Below the pieces are notes generated by a model. It made no database searches. It was not told the DNA's origin and saw only the letters and a list, made by a program, of their open reading frames with translations. A stretch of 64,000 nucleotides of DNA from Copromyces sp. CBS 386.78 (taxonomy: Eukaryota > Ascomycota > Sordariomycetes > Sordariales > Sordariaceae): NCBI GenBank assembly GCA_030685235.1, contig MU839136.1, forward strand, positions 186,001 through 250,000, read 5' to 3'. Shown in pieces: positions 1-11,400 of this stretch (its first letter is position 1; each line of letters begins with the position of its first letter). The position numbers and the translations under genes are program-made.

Positions 1-266
1 CCGCCCCCAGCGTCGTTGTCCAGACCATGCTCGGCCCCGTCTTCAAGCAGTACCGCGTCCTCGACATGCAGGATGGCTCCATCGTCGCCATGACCGAGAC
101 TGGCGATGTCAAGCAGAACCTCCCCGTCATCGACCAGAGCTCCCTCTGGAACCGTCTCCAGAAGGCTTTCGAGTCTGGCCGCGGCTCCGTCCGTGTCCTC
201 GTCGTCTCCGACCACGGTCGCGAGATGGCCGTCGACATGAAGGTCGTCCACGGTTCCCGCCTCTAA
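1..266 (+). CDS. hex-1: HEX-1 Woronin-body major protein, C-terminal part
   Basis: This is the 3' end of the gene for the protein that self-assembles into the crystalline core of Woronin bodies, the peroxisome-derived organelles that plug septal pores after hyphal injury. Codons run in frame from base 3 (Ala-Pro-Ser-Val...) to a TAA at 264-266, giving 87 residues; the start and N-terminal half lie left of the window. The fold is eIF5A-like (KOW/S1-type domains), and the visible part is the C-terminal OB-like domain. The last three residues are SRL, a type 1 peroxisomal targeting signal, which separates HEX-1 from true eIF5A. Codon use is strongly biased to C-ending codons, as expected for an abundant protein. 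The residues match N. crassa HEX-1 as I recall it, so the call is firm. Confidence 0.96.
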   Translation, partial: APSVVVQTMLGPVFKQYRVLDMQDGSIVAMTETGDVKQNLPVIDQSSLWNRLQKAFESGRGSVRVLVVSDHGREMAVDMKVVHGSRL

Positions 267-1310
267 ATCGGGGGTTCCGTCATCACCGTTCAATAATACG
301 ACTTTCTCTCCCTTCCTGGAAATCGGACGCTACACACGACAGAATGGGCTGGGTTAATAAGGGCTGCTTGGATGTTATGATAGGGTCTCTCTGATTGTTG
401 GGTCTGCTTTGGTTTTTGCGCGCGTCTAGAACATGGGTTGGATAATATGTACTGGTAGTTTGCTCCCTCCCTATCCATGTATATGAAAAAGTGTAATGGA
501 AGGAGTCGTCAGTAATACAACCTTCAAAACTCACACCTACTTGTTCCAATTGATCATGTGTGAACAGCAATTGAATGAAAGTGACTGCTTTCTCGTCCTA
601 CTGAAGGTCAGTTCACACCTCGTTCTCCACAGCTTCAACTAGCTCCTTGGGATCTCAAACTAACATTGGCGCACAGACTAGCGATGGCTTCGACTTCTGA
701 TTGGTAGAAGCTTGGTCGATCATTATCCTAACCAATCGTTGCTTGTTTCTTTTTGTAAGTCAAACTATTGGCACGCGTCAACGAATGGGAGAGCTAAAAA
801 GTCGTGATGGTGGGTGGTAGCCGGGGATGAAGTTGGGTGGTGCGCGGTCAGCCCGGTCTCGGGTCATCCAAAGACAGACAGATCGAGGCGACCACCAAGA
901 AAGAAAATGGTTCGCTCCTTCGGATGGGAAAACAAAACAAAGATTGCTGCGCCGTACGACCGCTGCAGCTCGGACGCGGGTCATTGATAAGCAACCCAGC
1001 CCCTCACGCGGCATGCAACAACACGAGTCGACCACCTTCTCAATGAGGAGAAGCCTTAATCCCCGCGTTTGGATGGGTGACAGTAGCAGGAGTGGTGCGG
1101 CCTCGGGCCATCAAGGGACTCGGTCCGTGCCAACAGCCTGATGACTGTAATACAGGTCGAGTCCCGCACCATTTGCATGAAGGCCATTCAGCTCCCGTCC
1201 TGCATCAAGCTGAGGTCCAATGGTTATGATCAGGAAATCGATCTCGAACAACACATCAGTCCACGCCAAGTAAACAGTACTACTAGAGATCATCAGCCGC
1301 ACAAGTCACT
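267..1310. other. Intergenic: hex-1 3' region and bleomycin hydrolase leader
   Basis: No supported gene. The first few hundred bases are probably hex-1 3' UTR. A tRNA-like pairing (GGTGCGG at 1094 with CCGCACC at 1164) was examined and rejected. An upstream ATG at 1141 opens a frame that overlaps the downstream start. Confidence 0.5.
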
Positions 1311-2907
1311 ATGGGTGCTTCGCAGTCCAAGATCCCTTTTGAGGAGAAAGCCGTGAACAGCACGGACGATGACTACGTCCATGTTGAGAACGAGCTCACG
1401 GGTGAGAAGGGAACCACCATCACAGACATCGCCAAAAGCCGTAAGCCCGAAGGCCTCTCCTTCTCAACCGTCTCCAAATGGGAGAGTACACTGCTGGAAG
1501 ACCCCAAGAACAGGTAGGATACCCCGAGATGTCCTCAAGAAACATCACACTTGCTAACACCTTGGGCTCACCAGATTGGCCCTATCCGCCCTGAGCGCCG
1601 CCAACCCCCGTGATGTCCTCCTCTCCCGCGCGGCCAAGATTGCCGAGCAGCAGGTCTTCAACATCAAGATTCCCTTCGAAGGCAGTCCCATCACCAACCA
1701 GCGGCAAAGCGGGCGATGCTGGCTCTTCGCCAGCACCAACGTATTCCGCGTCGCCCTGATGCAAAAGTACCAGCTCGATCAATTCGAGCTCTCGCAAGCC
1801 TACCTCTTCTTCTGGGACAAGCTCGAGAAGAGCAACTGGTTCCTAGAACAAATCATCTGCACGGCCGACCAAGATCTCGACTCGCGCCTAGTGCAGCGCC
1901 TCCTCCACGAGCCCCTCAGCGACGGCGGGCAGTGGGACATGGTCTACAACCTCGTTGACAAGTACGGCCTCGTTCCGCAAAGCTTGTACCCCGATTCCTT
2001 CAACGCCAGCTCCAGCAGCGTCATCAACAGCATCATCTTCACCAAGCTGCGCGAATATGCCCTCGTGCTACGCAAGCTCCTCTCCTCCTCCAACTTCACC
2101 ACGGCAACTGAAAAGGAACAAACGCTCAGCACCACCAAATCCAAAATGATGAAAGAGATCCACGCCATCCTCACCTTGACCCTCGGCCCCCCTCCCCCCG
2201 CCACCTCGGAATTCACCTGGTCCTTCATTGACCGACACGGCAAAGCGCGCACCGTCCGGTCCACGCCCCAGGCCTTTGCGCAGGACATCTACTCCTCTTC
2301 GGGTGGCCCATTACGCATCACCGGTGGCGCCTCCGGCACCATCGCGCGCATGGTCTCCCTCGTGCATGACCCGCGCCACTCGCCCTTGACGCTCATGACG
2401 GTCGACAGACTGGGTAACGTCGTCGGCGGGCGCAACATTACTTATATCAACGTTGACATGGCTTGCCTCAAAGCGGCGTGCGTGAGCATGCTCAAGGCCG
2501 GTTTGCCCATCTTCTTTGGTAGTGACGTGGGAAAATTCAGTGATCGCGTTGCTGGGGTGATGGATCTGGATTTGATTGATTACGAGCTGGGGTTTAATGT
2601 GTGCTTGCTAGGTGCTGATAAGGCGAGTAGACTAAGGACCGGCGAGAGTCTGATGACGCATGCGATGGTGTTGACGGCTGTGCATGTGGATGAGGAGACG
2701 GGCAAGACGGTTAGGTGGAGGGTGCAGAATAGTTGGGGGACGGCGGTGGGAGAGCAAGGGTGGTTTGTGATGAGTGATGCGTGGATGGATGAGTTTGTGT
2801 ATCAGGCGGTGGTGGATGTGAATTTTTTGGGGAGGGACGTGAAGGAGGTGCTGGGACAGGAGCCGGTTGTGTTGCCGTTGTGGGATCCTATGGGCTCGCT
2901 GGCTTGA
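1311..2907 (+). CDS. Bleomycin hydrolase / cysteine aminopeptidase C (peptidase C1B)
   Basis: Two exons, 1311-1513 and 1575-2907, joined through an Arg codon, give 511 residues. The enzyme is a papain-fold aminopeptidase of the Lap3/Gal6/BLMH family, which in other species forms a self-compartmentalising hexamer that trims peptides and detoxifies homocysteine thiolactone and bleomycin. Visible catalytic residues are Gln110 and Cys116 (in QSGRCWLFA), His430 (in THAMVLTAV) and Asn453 (in QNSWG). The C-terminus, WDPMGSLA, resembles the family tail that enters the active site. Length is slightly above yeast Lap3 because of an N-terminal extension of about 50 residues. The start MGASQSK is the first in-frame ATG and fits an N-myristoylation signal. 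Yeast has longer mitochondrial forms from upstream starts; none is seen here. The upstream ATG at 1141 is out of frame. Confidence 0.93.
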
Positions 2908-3942
2908 GTTTGCCTCTGGTCTGTTGCTGAGTGGTTATTTGGGTGTGATGTTTACAATATGGTAGTTGATGATTTGATGAATGTTATGACTGATGGATCT
3001 TGAAACTGGGACAGCTGGGACAGATGAACTCAATTGAACACGCACATGTCGATCACTTTTGAAGTCCAATTGTAACATCCTTTGTTCCGGTTTTATGTCT
3101 ATTCGTAAACTTCATATAATCGTTCCTTTAATTGCAAAGCATAGTCACTCCCACCTTCCTTCAATCCTATCTCATCCCATTCCAGCTCTTACCGCATATC
3201 CCCGGATTCAAAGCCTGCCACAACTCCCGCTAACCGACGGAGTAAGTGTACTGGTAGCCGGAAAATAAGGTAGTACTCAAAAGTGATCGTAGGTATGCAC
3301 CTACCTAGCTCCGAGTTTATCTTGGGGCTTGTGGGCAGCCGAGGATTTTTTTATTTTTTTTCTTATGTAACTTTGAGTAAACAGAAAGAGCAGTATTACG
3401 TTGCATTCGTCCAATACATACCATGTAGGACTTGCAGACAGCGGCTGTGATGGATGGCAGTAAGAAATCAGGGAAAAAGAAAAGGAAAAGAAAAAGGAAA
3501 AAGGGGGAGTGTGCTTTGATGGTTAACAATCGTGTTGAATAGTTGAATCAGCGGTTGTTGGGTTTCTGTCATATCTTTTTGTACCTTCCTTCTTCGGAGG
3601 TGAACATCATGATGAGCATAAATGGGTTGAATCAGCACAGACACGGTGCGTTCGTGAGTAAGGTGGGTAGCGGTGTCTTTTCTTTTCTTTTCTTCTTCTT
3701 CTTCTTCTTCTTCTAGCTTTCGTCTTTCTTTCAGTCATTGTTGCTTATTTATTTTTTCAATTTGGGAAAGAGAATGTATGTACCTCGCTACATCCTCACA
3801 ATACTTCAACAACAACCTACCTTTGTGTCTCTGCCTGACTTCACTCTTGTATCAGCAACTCTGTATTTTCAGTCCAGTTTGTTTGAGTTTCCAAAGTCCC
3901 AAAGCCAAGTTCCTATCTACCTAGCAACATCCTAGGTCTAAC
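2908..3942. other. Intergenic with (TTC)n microsatellite
   Basis: Contains the bleomycin hydrolase 3' region and a TTC microsatellite at about 3689-3715. The apparent serine-rich ORF over that tract is only the repeat translated. No supported gene. Confidence 0.5.
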
Positions 3943-4191
3943 ATGATCGTCGCTCGTGCCCTCGCCGCAGCCGTGCCTTTTATCATCAGCCTCACTCTTA
4001 CCCAGGAACTCATCGTGAGTGGTGCCAACTCACTCCGACTAACAGTGGCAGGCTGTTTGGACAAAAAGGTCCATGTATGTTGTCAACTGGTAGCTATGTC
4101 CCGTTATCATGATTGGACAACTAGCTGTAGAGTTTCTCGGTTGTCTCCGGAAGATACAGTGCAGGCACGACAGGTTGCTTGCAGATGGTGA
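3943..4191 (+). CDS. Possible small secreted protein (weak)
   Basis: From an ATG at 3943 (context ctaacATGAT) the first 24 codons encode a textbook signal-peptide-like stretch: short basic start (MIVAR), then Ala/Val/Ile/Leu-rich core to about residue 20. Codons are mostly C-ending, as in real Neurospora genes, unlike the codons further on. A GTGAGT follows exactly at 4015, with CTAAC at 4037 and CAG ending at 4051; that intron would be only 37 nt, shorter than usual for fungi. Unspliced, the frame runs to 82 residues with 5 Cys. I do not recognise a family. It may be a short secreted peptide with an unresolved exon structure, or chance. Confidence 0.25.
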   Translation: MIVARALAAAVPFIISLTLTQELIVSGANSLRLTVAGCLDKKVHVCCQLVAMSRYHDWTTSCRVSRLSPEDTVQARQVACRW

Positions 4192-5736
4192 TCTGAATCT
4201 ATATTCTGTGTATGACATGCTTAGGGATCCTTGGACACTAGCCTCAAAACAGTGACCGAGCGGATGAAAAAGCTTGTTTTCTATCTTCCCTTTCGAGTGC
4301 TTCTTGATCGTTCCCATGCACATGGTCGATGAGATAGGTTGAAGGTCGAATTTGTCAGAGGATGTTCAATCTTCTTGGTTGGGTGCAAGAAGCTCATCCT
4401 GTGAGCCAGTGTTACTCGTTGGATTTGATGAATTCGAGGACTCGATAACCTGGCTACTGAGATCTCCACCTAACTCAAATTTCGTTGTTCCTGTCCGTGT
4501 CAGGCTTCCGAACAGTTTATGTTAGGTAACTCACGCGATCCCCGGGCAACGACGACTGCCCATGCTGAGCCTTAGACAAGGGCCTACCTAGGCTCGAAGG
4601 CTGTCATACTCAATGACCGAAGCGGATGTCCATTGGGAGATGGTAGTCATGTTGCTTATCACCGTAGAATGAAGATGCCATCCCTGTCAAGTCAATGAGA
4701 GGACTCATAAGAGAAAGGCCTGCATTCTTGCTGCGAGTAATCGGGTTGATTTCGTGAGAGCGTGTTCCTCGCTCGGATATCCCAGCCTGTTGATCTCTGT
4801 GAGAACACATGGGACTTTACATGGCCCTTTGACTGTTGACATTCGAGTTACACAGCGCTCGTTGGACATCCAGATCATCGTTCAAGGATCCTAGAAGATG
4901 GCATGTAGCCGAAGATGCAGAGCGTAAGGGTCTTGATGGCGAGCCATGTTTCAGCCTCAAGTTGTGTAAGTGTCTTTCGGCATGGGGCAACTAACCAGCC
5001 TCGAAGGCATCCGATATGATCACGGATGAGTGAGAACAGGGCAGTGGTCACTAACAGACGACACCGCCAGGATGTGATTCTTCGGGAATAATCCAAGAAC
5101 CAAACCATGCAAGCCATGATATTGGCTCATCTCTTCTCAGAACGTCGCTTCGATACAAGTCGCGTGCCTGAAGAGCAGAACATGGCCGGAACGGACGCAT
5201 GTGTTACCCCACTCGGGGTACTTTGTGCATGATGAGCCCGGTTGCCGGCTGTTTGAATCAATCTTTACTTATTCCGAGCAAAGCCATGTTGAGGCTATTG
5301 GTGATCATGGTGTGGTTGGGTTTAAATGGATGGCTGCCCAATGCCTCACGCAAATGACTGACTGGAGAAAACCTGAAACCTGGAACCTGTACCTGATTGT
5401 CCACTCGACGGGAGCACCGGTATGGGAGTATGGGAAACGGGAACGACGGGGCCCTCAGTGTGTGATCATGCTTGTACGCACCACAGTAGGGAAGCAGATG
5501 GTCGTGAAGACTTTTATGGTTCTGGAGTGATCGGCATCTTGGAACTTGCTCGGTTGCTCAAGTGCATTGGAATGAACGCCGAGAAGGGGAGAGGAACGGA
5601 AGTCGTTGGAAGCAGGAAGTCGTAATGGTGGTGTTGTACAAATAGGCTCAAAGTGAGGGAAGGGACAATCGGGGGCGAAAAAGAGCTTGATATATGGAGT
5701 TTATAGTGTAACCGCTCCGTCATTCACGGTTCGCGG
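4192..5736. other. Intergenic, no supported gene
   Basis: About 1.5 kb with only short, unsupported ORFs on both strands; the longest (+, 5201-5530) has no ATG start. No repeats or RNA genes recognised. Confidence 0.5.
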
Positions 5737-5839
5737 TACTCGTGTGGGCTCGAATCGCCTGTCACACCCCTTAGCCCTACCAAAGGGTATAGTACATTAA
5801 ATCGCACATGCACATTAAATCGCCCAAAAATTTCGGTAC
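5737..5839 (+). repeat. Left terminal inverted repeat
   Basis: Inverted copy of 6208-6307. The match is strong in the outer 23 bases and the inner 45 bases and poor between. In both arms the poor segment lies at the same place and is palindromic in itself (well formed on the right, weak on the left). Confidence 0.8.
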
Positions 5840-6207
5840 CTAGTAAACCCCGCATTTTATTAGCAAACCGATATACCACCGTTTTTTTACATACCCACCA
5901 TAAGCAATTTCACTCTTAACCATATAAATCCATCACCAACTACCAAATATCGTCAGATATCGATATAGGGAGGTTAGTATTTAGTGTAAAATGGTGCAAA
6001 TATCGTAACCATTTGATGGTGGAGCACAACACCATACCAGAAAGTAGCGATATTAAAATTATTAAATTCTTCGACGATATTCCTAATAAGAATATCAACC
6101 CTGCTTCAGGGATATTTACTAGGTTGGCGGATATTACATGCATATATGTAGCGATAGTGCAAAAAAAGTGTGACATGGTTACACCGCTAGTTTGTATGGG
6201 CGGAGAA

Positions 6208-6307
6208 GTACCTAAATTTTTGCGAATCAATGTGCATGTGCGATTCAATGTGCCAGACCCAATGCTGGCGCATTGGGTCTGGAGGGCGATTCGAGCCCAG
6301 ACGAGTA
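6208..6307 (-). repeat. Right terminal inverted repeat
   Basis: Partner of the left arm at 5737-5839. Contains the perfect hairpin CCAGACCCAATGC / GCATTGGGTCTGG with loop TGGC. Confidence 0.8.
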
Positions 6308-8439
6308 GGTGGATGAACAAGTAAAATGGCCTCTATCTCTCCACATTGTGCGTGAAGAGGTGGTCGTATACTATGATGCCGTGCTCAGAAAACCGACAAG
6401 AGATGTCGTCGCGACTCACCAGAACTCGAGGAATGGGCAACCTGTAAATCACCCGTTAACACAGGTGACTTCCTTGAAATACTCTCAAGTCATGACGGGC
6501 AAGCCATCATGATGCGACGACCTCAAGTATCAGTACTATGGATGGAACTTGAAATGACCGGTCCAAGTTGTACTTGGCGATTTGAAGTTTTGGTGTTTGC
6601 CCTACGCGAAGCGCCGTGTGACAAGAAGCAAGTGGTTTGAAGACAGCTGACGATACTGGCTTGAGAAGACAGTTGGTGGTTTCTGAAGAAGAGACGACTT
6701 CGGAGTTATTGGGGACGTCATCTTTTCCTGTTTCTTCACCTTGCCGGCCTAAAAAGTGGATCCTTGTTGGCCCGGGCCATCCCTGCTAGCAACCACTATC
6801 ACCACCAACCTCGATGGAAGGTTCAATATATTTATACTATAAATGATTGCCCTGCCTGATGATAGCTGTAGACTGTTGTAAGAGTATAAGACCAGAGATA
6901 TACATGGTGTCCTTCTCGAACCGGCACACAACTGTCACCGAGATCATCGACGGACAACTGATTGACCTGCCATCTCGTCTCGACGACACGAGGTTCATCC
7001 GATGTCACTGCCCTGAAGCGCCCCGGCACCCCGGAGACGGGACGGCGGTTATCCCCACCCCAATTGAAACCCAAAATCCGCCTTTCCAGGTACTCCAAGG
7101 AACAGCTACGCGCTAGGGCGTTGGTGTTGAAGCCCAAACCCCCAAAGTTGAATGTCGGTCAAGCCAGTACGAGGTAGCCACCGTAGCCTCATCAGGTACA
7201 CAAGAATTCCAGGGTCCTGCTAACAGCCGAAGCTGTGAATGAAGCAAGGTTTACCTGAATGCCGTGACATGGGTTGCCTGGACGGCTGTTAAGACCAAAG
7301 AAGATATAGTGTATAACGGAAAACATGGAAGTTGAGCGTCTCGTGAGGGTAGGGTAGCCAGCTCGTAACTGTCGAATCAGGCCGCCACGCCACCGGTCTC
7401 GAGACTCGAAAGCACTGGGATTGGTAGTGCTACTGTATACAGCAAAGACTGTATGTACCCTGGTTCTCATCTGGCTCACGTTACGTATTTCACCTGGACG
7501 GTATATGGATTTAACATGCTTTGGATAAGGTCAAGCAAGGGTTGGGCAAGTGACCTGCTTGCCCGAATTCGGCGAACTTCCCGTCGTCCTAGTGAGAAGT
7601 GTCAAAGTTAGTTCGGTGTCAGACTTACACAGTACACTTGATGTTTCGACTCGTCTGATCTGATCTCGTCTGATCGAGAAAAACCAAAATAGATCCAAGA
7701 CTTCGGCCGACGACATATCCGCTCGTTTCAACCTGCTAGCCTCTTCGTCTATCTGCCCAATCGTGTGGAAAAGGCATCCTCTCGCGGGTCCCTGGCGAAC
7801 AGTCTGAGGCGAACGGGCAGTCACGGGTTTTGTGGACAAGAGTTCCATGGACATCCCTCGAGCTCTTCCCAACTTTCTCATTAGCTGATCCCGGCGTTTC
7901 CAAACTGCGCACCCTGGTACGTCCTGGCCTGCCGGGCAACTTGGCATCCTACAAACCCTGCACACACCCCGCCATACGCAATTGCCTGTCCACCCGCCTC
8001 GAGTCTCGGGCCCCGCCTGCCCTCAGTCATCAGCAGCGCTGCCTACCAACCTTTACAACACCACATCACCACCACCACCACCACCACCTGTTTTTCTTCT
8101 TACAACTCTGATTCTTTCCTTTCCTCGACCAACGTGCCCGAGACGGGAAACCACACAAACCCGCAATCAACGCCGCCACGAGCTTCTAGACTATTTGTAG
8201 AGCCTCTGGGAACTTTGGCGCCCGAGTATCTCGCCCGTCCTTCTTCAGACATCGCACGCTTCCTTCTCACAAGTATTGTCACTGTCTCACGTGGGCATCC
8301 CGAGTATACGACACATTTGTTACCGAGCCCGTCCATCCCACCCGTCGACTCATCTATCCAGTCATCCGACCTCACGGCTCAACGCCTTATTCATCGCCCC
8401 TCGTCTTTCATCTCTCGCTCGAACGCGCCGGTTGTCGCA
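6308..8439. other. Intergenic and leader of DUF8035 gene
   Basis: About 2.1 kb with no supported gene. A (CAC)n microsatellite lies at about 8067-8088. The reading frame of the next gene is open back to 8134 but has no ATG there, so 8134-8439 is taken as leader. Confidence 0.5.
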
Positions 8440-11400
8440 ATGGCCGACCAAGGCAGATACAGATATCCGTCGGCAGCGCCCCCAGTTGGGAGACGATCCC
8501 CTCCCATGTACAATCCCGCACGCCTTTCCATGCCCATAACTGGTGCTGGAACATACCAGTCGCTATACGGAGGCGAGATCCCGGTTCTCCCTACAACTCA
8601 TGAGACACACCCTCTCCGATCGCCCGTTTCGTCCACTGCCGACTATCGTCCAAGCACCCTTCCCATCGACTCTGGTAGCTATGCCGTCAGAAAGGAGCCC
8701 ATCCCACGGAGCATGAGCGTGAAGGACCACGGCACCAGAAGCCACCGATCTGCCACTCTCGACGCAGCTTCTAAGCGCCCTGTTATCAACCATGCGCCCC
8801 AATCCCCAGTTCCCAGTAGCATACGGTCGGGAAGCCCATCACGGCCTGTCTACCGGGCCAGCGACGAGTTTTATACACAACCTGCTTCCTCCATAAACCG
8901 ATCACGAAGCGTTGCACGCGCCCCGTTTAGCGCCAACATGGACGATGCCGAATATCAACGTCTGAGGGAACGCACCGACCGGGAAAGAATGGAACATGAA
9001 AAGCTATATAGCCCTAGAGCTGCCGACCTATATCGTCCGTCACGTCCAACTATGCTCTATCCTAACAGTGGCATCCCTCGAGGCGCTCCTGGGTACGACG
9101 AAGAAGCGTTTGTCGAGTACACAAAGCCAGGCGAATTGGCTCGTTATGATCTCGATCATCCCCGTAGGAACCGGCGCGAAAGCATGGATCATTACTATCG
9201 ACCGGCAGTCAGCGTCTCATCTGATGTAGGACGTCCATACGATACTATTGACCGGCGGCTTTACGACCACCCACCACCGAGTGCTTTCGGTTATGACAAA
9301 CCGGCCCGGGGTGCAATTTCTGGACTGTATGACCATAACAGCGTTCGCATTCCCGCACCTTCGGAAGTTCTTTCTGATACGGCGGTGCGTCGACCTCCTA
9401 CGCTTCTTGACTCCCCGCTGCCGCCTGGGTCCTCGGCAGCAACAGAGCGCACTTCGCGCCGAGCTGCCTCCCGTCCGCGCCCGATCTCCCTCATTCAGGA
9501 AACACCAACCCGATCGGCCCACCCTGATGAATATTACCGAGCTCGGGATGACGGCTACTACAAAGATGACGATGTCTCACAGCGCGGATTCGGCATCCGA
9601 CCTGCTGCCAAGGACCATGGCGAGCGTCGAAGCTCACCTCGGGAGAAACAATATTATGATGAACGGTGGGACCCGCGTGAGCCCCGAGAGCCCAGAAGGA
9701 GGTCGGACGAGGGCCTGGAGGTTGTCAGACATAGGAAACACGACGACCGTGACTCACGAGACTATCATAAGCTGCCTCCCACCCGAGAGTATCTTCCAGT
9801 TGACGATCGGGAAGCCAGACACGACAAGCATGTTCCTGTTAACGATATCCCAGCTGCGTTTGCAATGAAAGTGGTGCCAGCTATCAACGGCAGGGACGGG
9901 AGAGGTGATAGGGATATTGGGTCTCCGAGACGACGCTATGATGAAGACTATGAGCGCCGTGATCCTGACCCACACTCCAGGACCAGCCGTCATACTGAGG
10001 ATTATGAGCGTAGGAGGCTCGATGATCCCGAGCCGCGCCGACTTCCCCCCAAGGATGACGATTATGATCGTCGGAGGAGTGATGTTCCTGAAACATACTC
10101 CCGGGTCAGCTGTAACGATGACGGCTATGATCGCAGGAGACCCGATGACCACGAACCCCGCCCACGAACTGGCCACAGGGACGAGGACTGTGACCGCAGA
10201 AGAGGTGATGATCCTGAGTCCCGAAAACAAATCGAATACAAGGATCACGACCATGATCGGAGGAGAGATGACGACCTTGAACACCGCAAACAAATCGAGT
10301 ACAAGGATCAAGGCCATGATCGCAGGAGAGATGATGACCTTGATCATCATAAACGAGCTGATTATAAGGACCAAGACTATGATCGCAGGAGAATCGATGA
10401 GCCTGAGTCCCACAAGCGAACCGATCATAGAGACGAAGACTATGATCGTAGGAGAGTGGATGATCTCGAACCTCATACACGGACTACCCATAGAGATGAG
10501 GATCATGAGCGGCGGAGAATCGATGACTCCGAGCCCCATCCAAGAGACAGCCATAGAGATCGAGACTATGACCACAGGAGAGTCGATCCTCGCGACAGCC
10601 ACAAACGAGACAGCCGCGATGAAGAACACGACGAGCGCCGGAGAGAGGTCGATGATCTTGAGCCTCGCACTCGGCCTAGTCGTGAAGAAGACCATTACGA
10701 TGACCGAAGGGCGGCTGATGATCTTGAGCCTCGCACTCGGCCTAGTCATGAAGAAGACCATTACGATGACCGAAGGGCGGCTGATGATCTCGAGCCTCGC
10801 ACTCGACCTAGTCGTGAGGAAGACCATCACGACGACCGAAAGGTTGATGACACCGAGCCGCGCGTCAAAGCTGGCCGCGATGACTATCGGAGAAGCCACG
10901 AGAGTTTTCAGCTGGCCGACCTACCCGGCGGGTTCCCTGAGGAAAGGGAGACTGGCGACGAAATAGATGCTGAAAGCCGAAGCCGCCATAGACGCGACGC
11001 AGAAGCGCAACTCAACGGGGAACCTGCCTCCTCGCCACGACGGGAACACTCCAGGGAACACTCCAGGGAACACTCTAGGGAACGCGATGACAAGGATGAC
11101 GAGACACACCGCCGACCACGGCTCTCGTCTGCTACTTTCGATCCTAACGACACTGCCGGGCTGGAGGAACTCAAGGCCGAGTTGGCAGCGCAAGAGGCCA
11201 AAGAGAGTGCCAGCGAGGGTCGTCGCACACCTAAGGAGCACTCGCCCGAGCGGGAGCACTCGCCAGAGCGGAAGCCTGTGCCCGTTGAGGAGGATTCTAA
11301 GCCCAACACTGAAGCTGATAACACAGCAGTGGCTGGGAATGAAGAGGACGAAAGCCGAGGACGTGAACTTGTTCCTCACGGGCAAAAGCAAGTTCGTGTC

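Larger units (their letters stand above)
5737..6307. mobile_element. Non-autonomous inverted-repeat element (MITE-like), 571 bp
   Basis: The first and last 100 or so bases are inverted copies of each other. The left end starts TACTCGTGTGGGCTCGAATC; the right end read on the minus strand starts TACTCGTCTGGGCTCGAATC. Both continue through a block with two copies of ACATTRAATCGC and end near AAAAATTT.GGTAC. The outermost dinucleotide on each side is TA, the target duplication expected for Tc1/mariner/pogo elements. A subterminal hairpin in the right arm has a perfect 13-bp stem (6253-6265 with 6270-6282). The interior is AT-rich with no transposase. The AT bias could reflect repeat-induced point mutation, but this was not tested. 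The 103-codon ORF inside and over the right arm is not a recognisable protein. Confidence 0.8.

Noticed and set aside
1094..1171. tRNA-like acceptor pairing GGTGCGG/CCGCACC with a GGTCGAGTCC B-box-like motif
   Set aside because: Spacing is near tRNA length, but no valid D, anticodon or T arm can be folded, and the B-box lacks a base. A loose likeness of 1070-1090 to 5S rRNA also failed on alignment by eye.
9754..10899. 381-codon ORF on the minus strand and 353-codon ORF in another plus frame
   Set aside because: Both arise from the repetitive Asp/Arg codons of the DUF8035 protein; their translations are simple repeats without family features.
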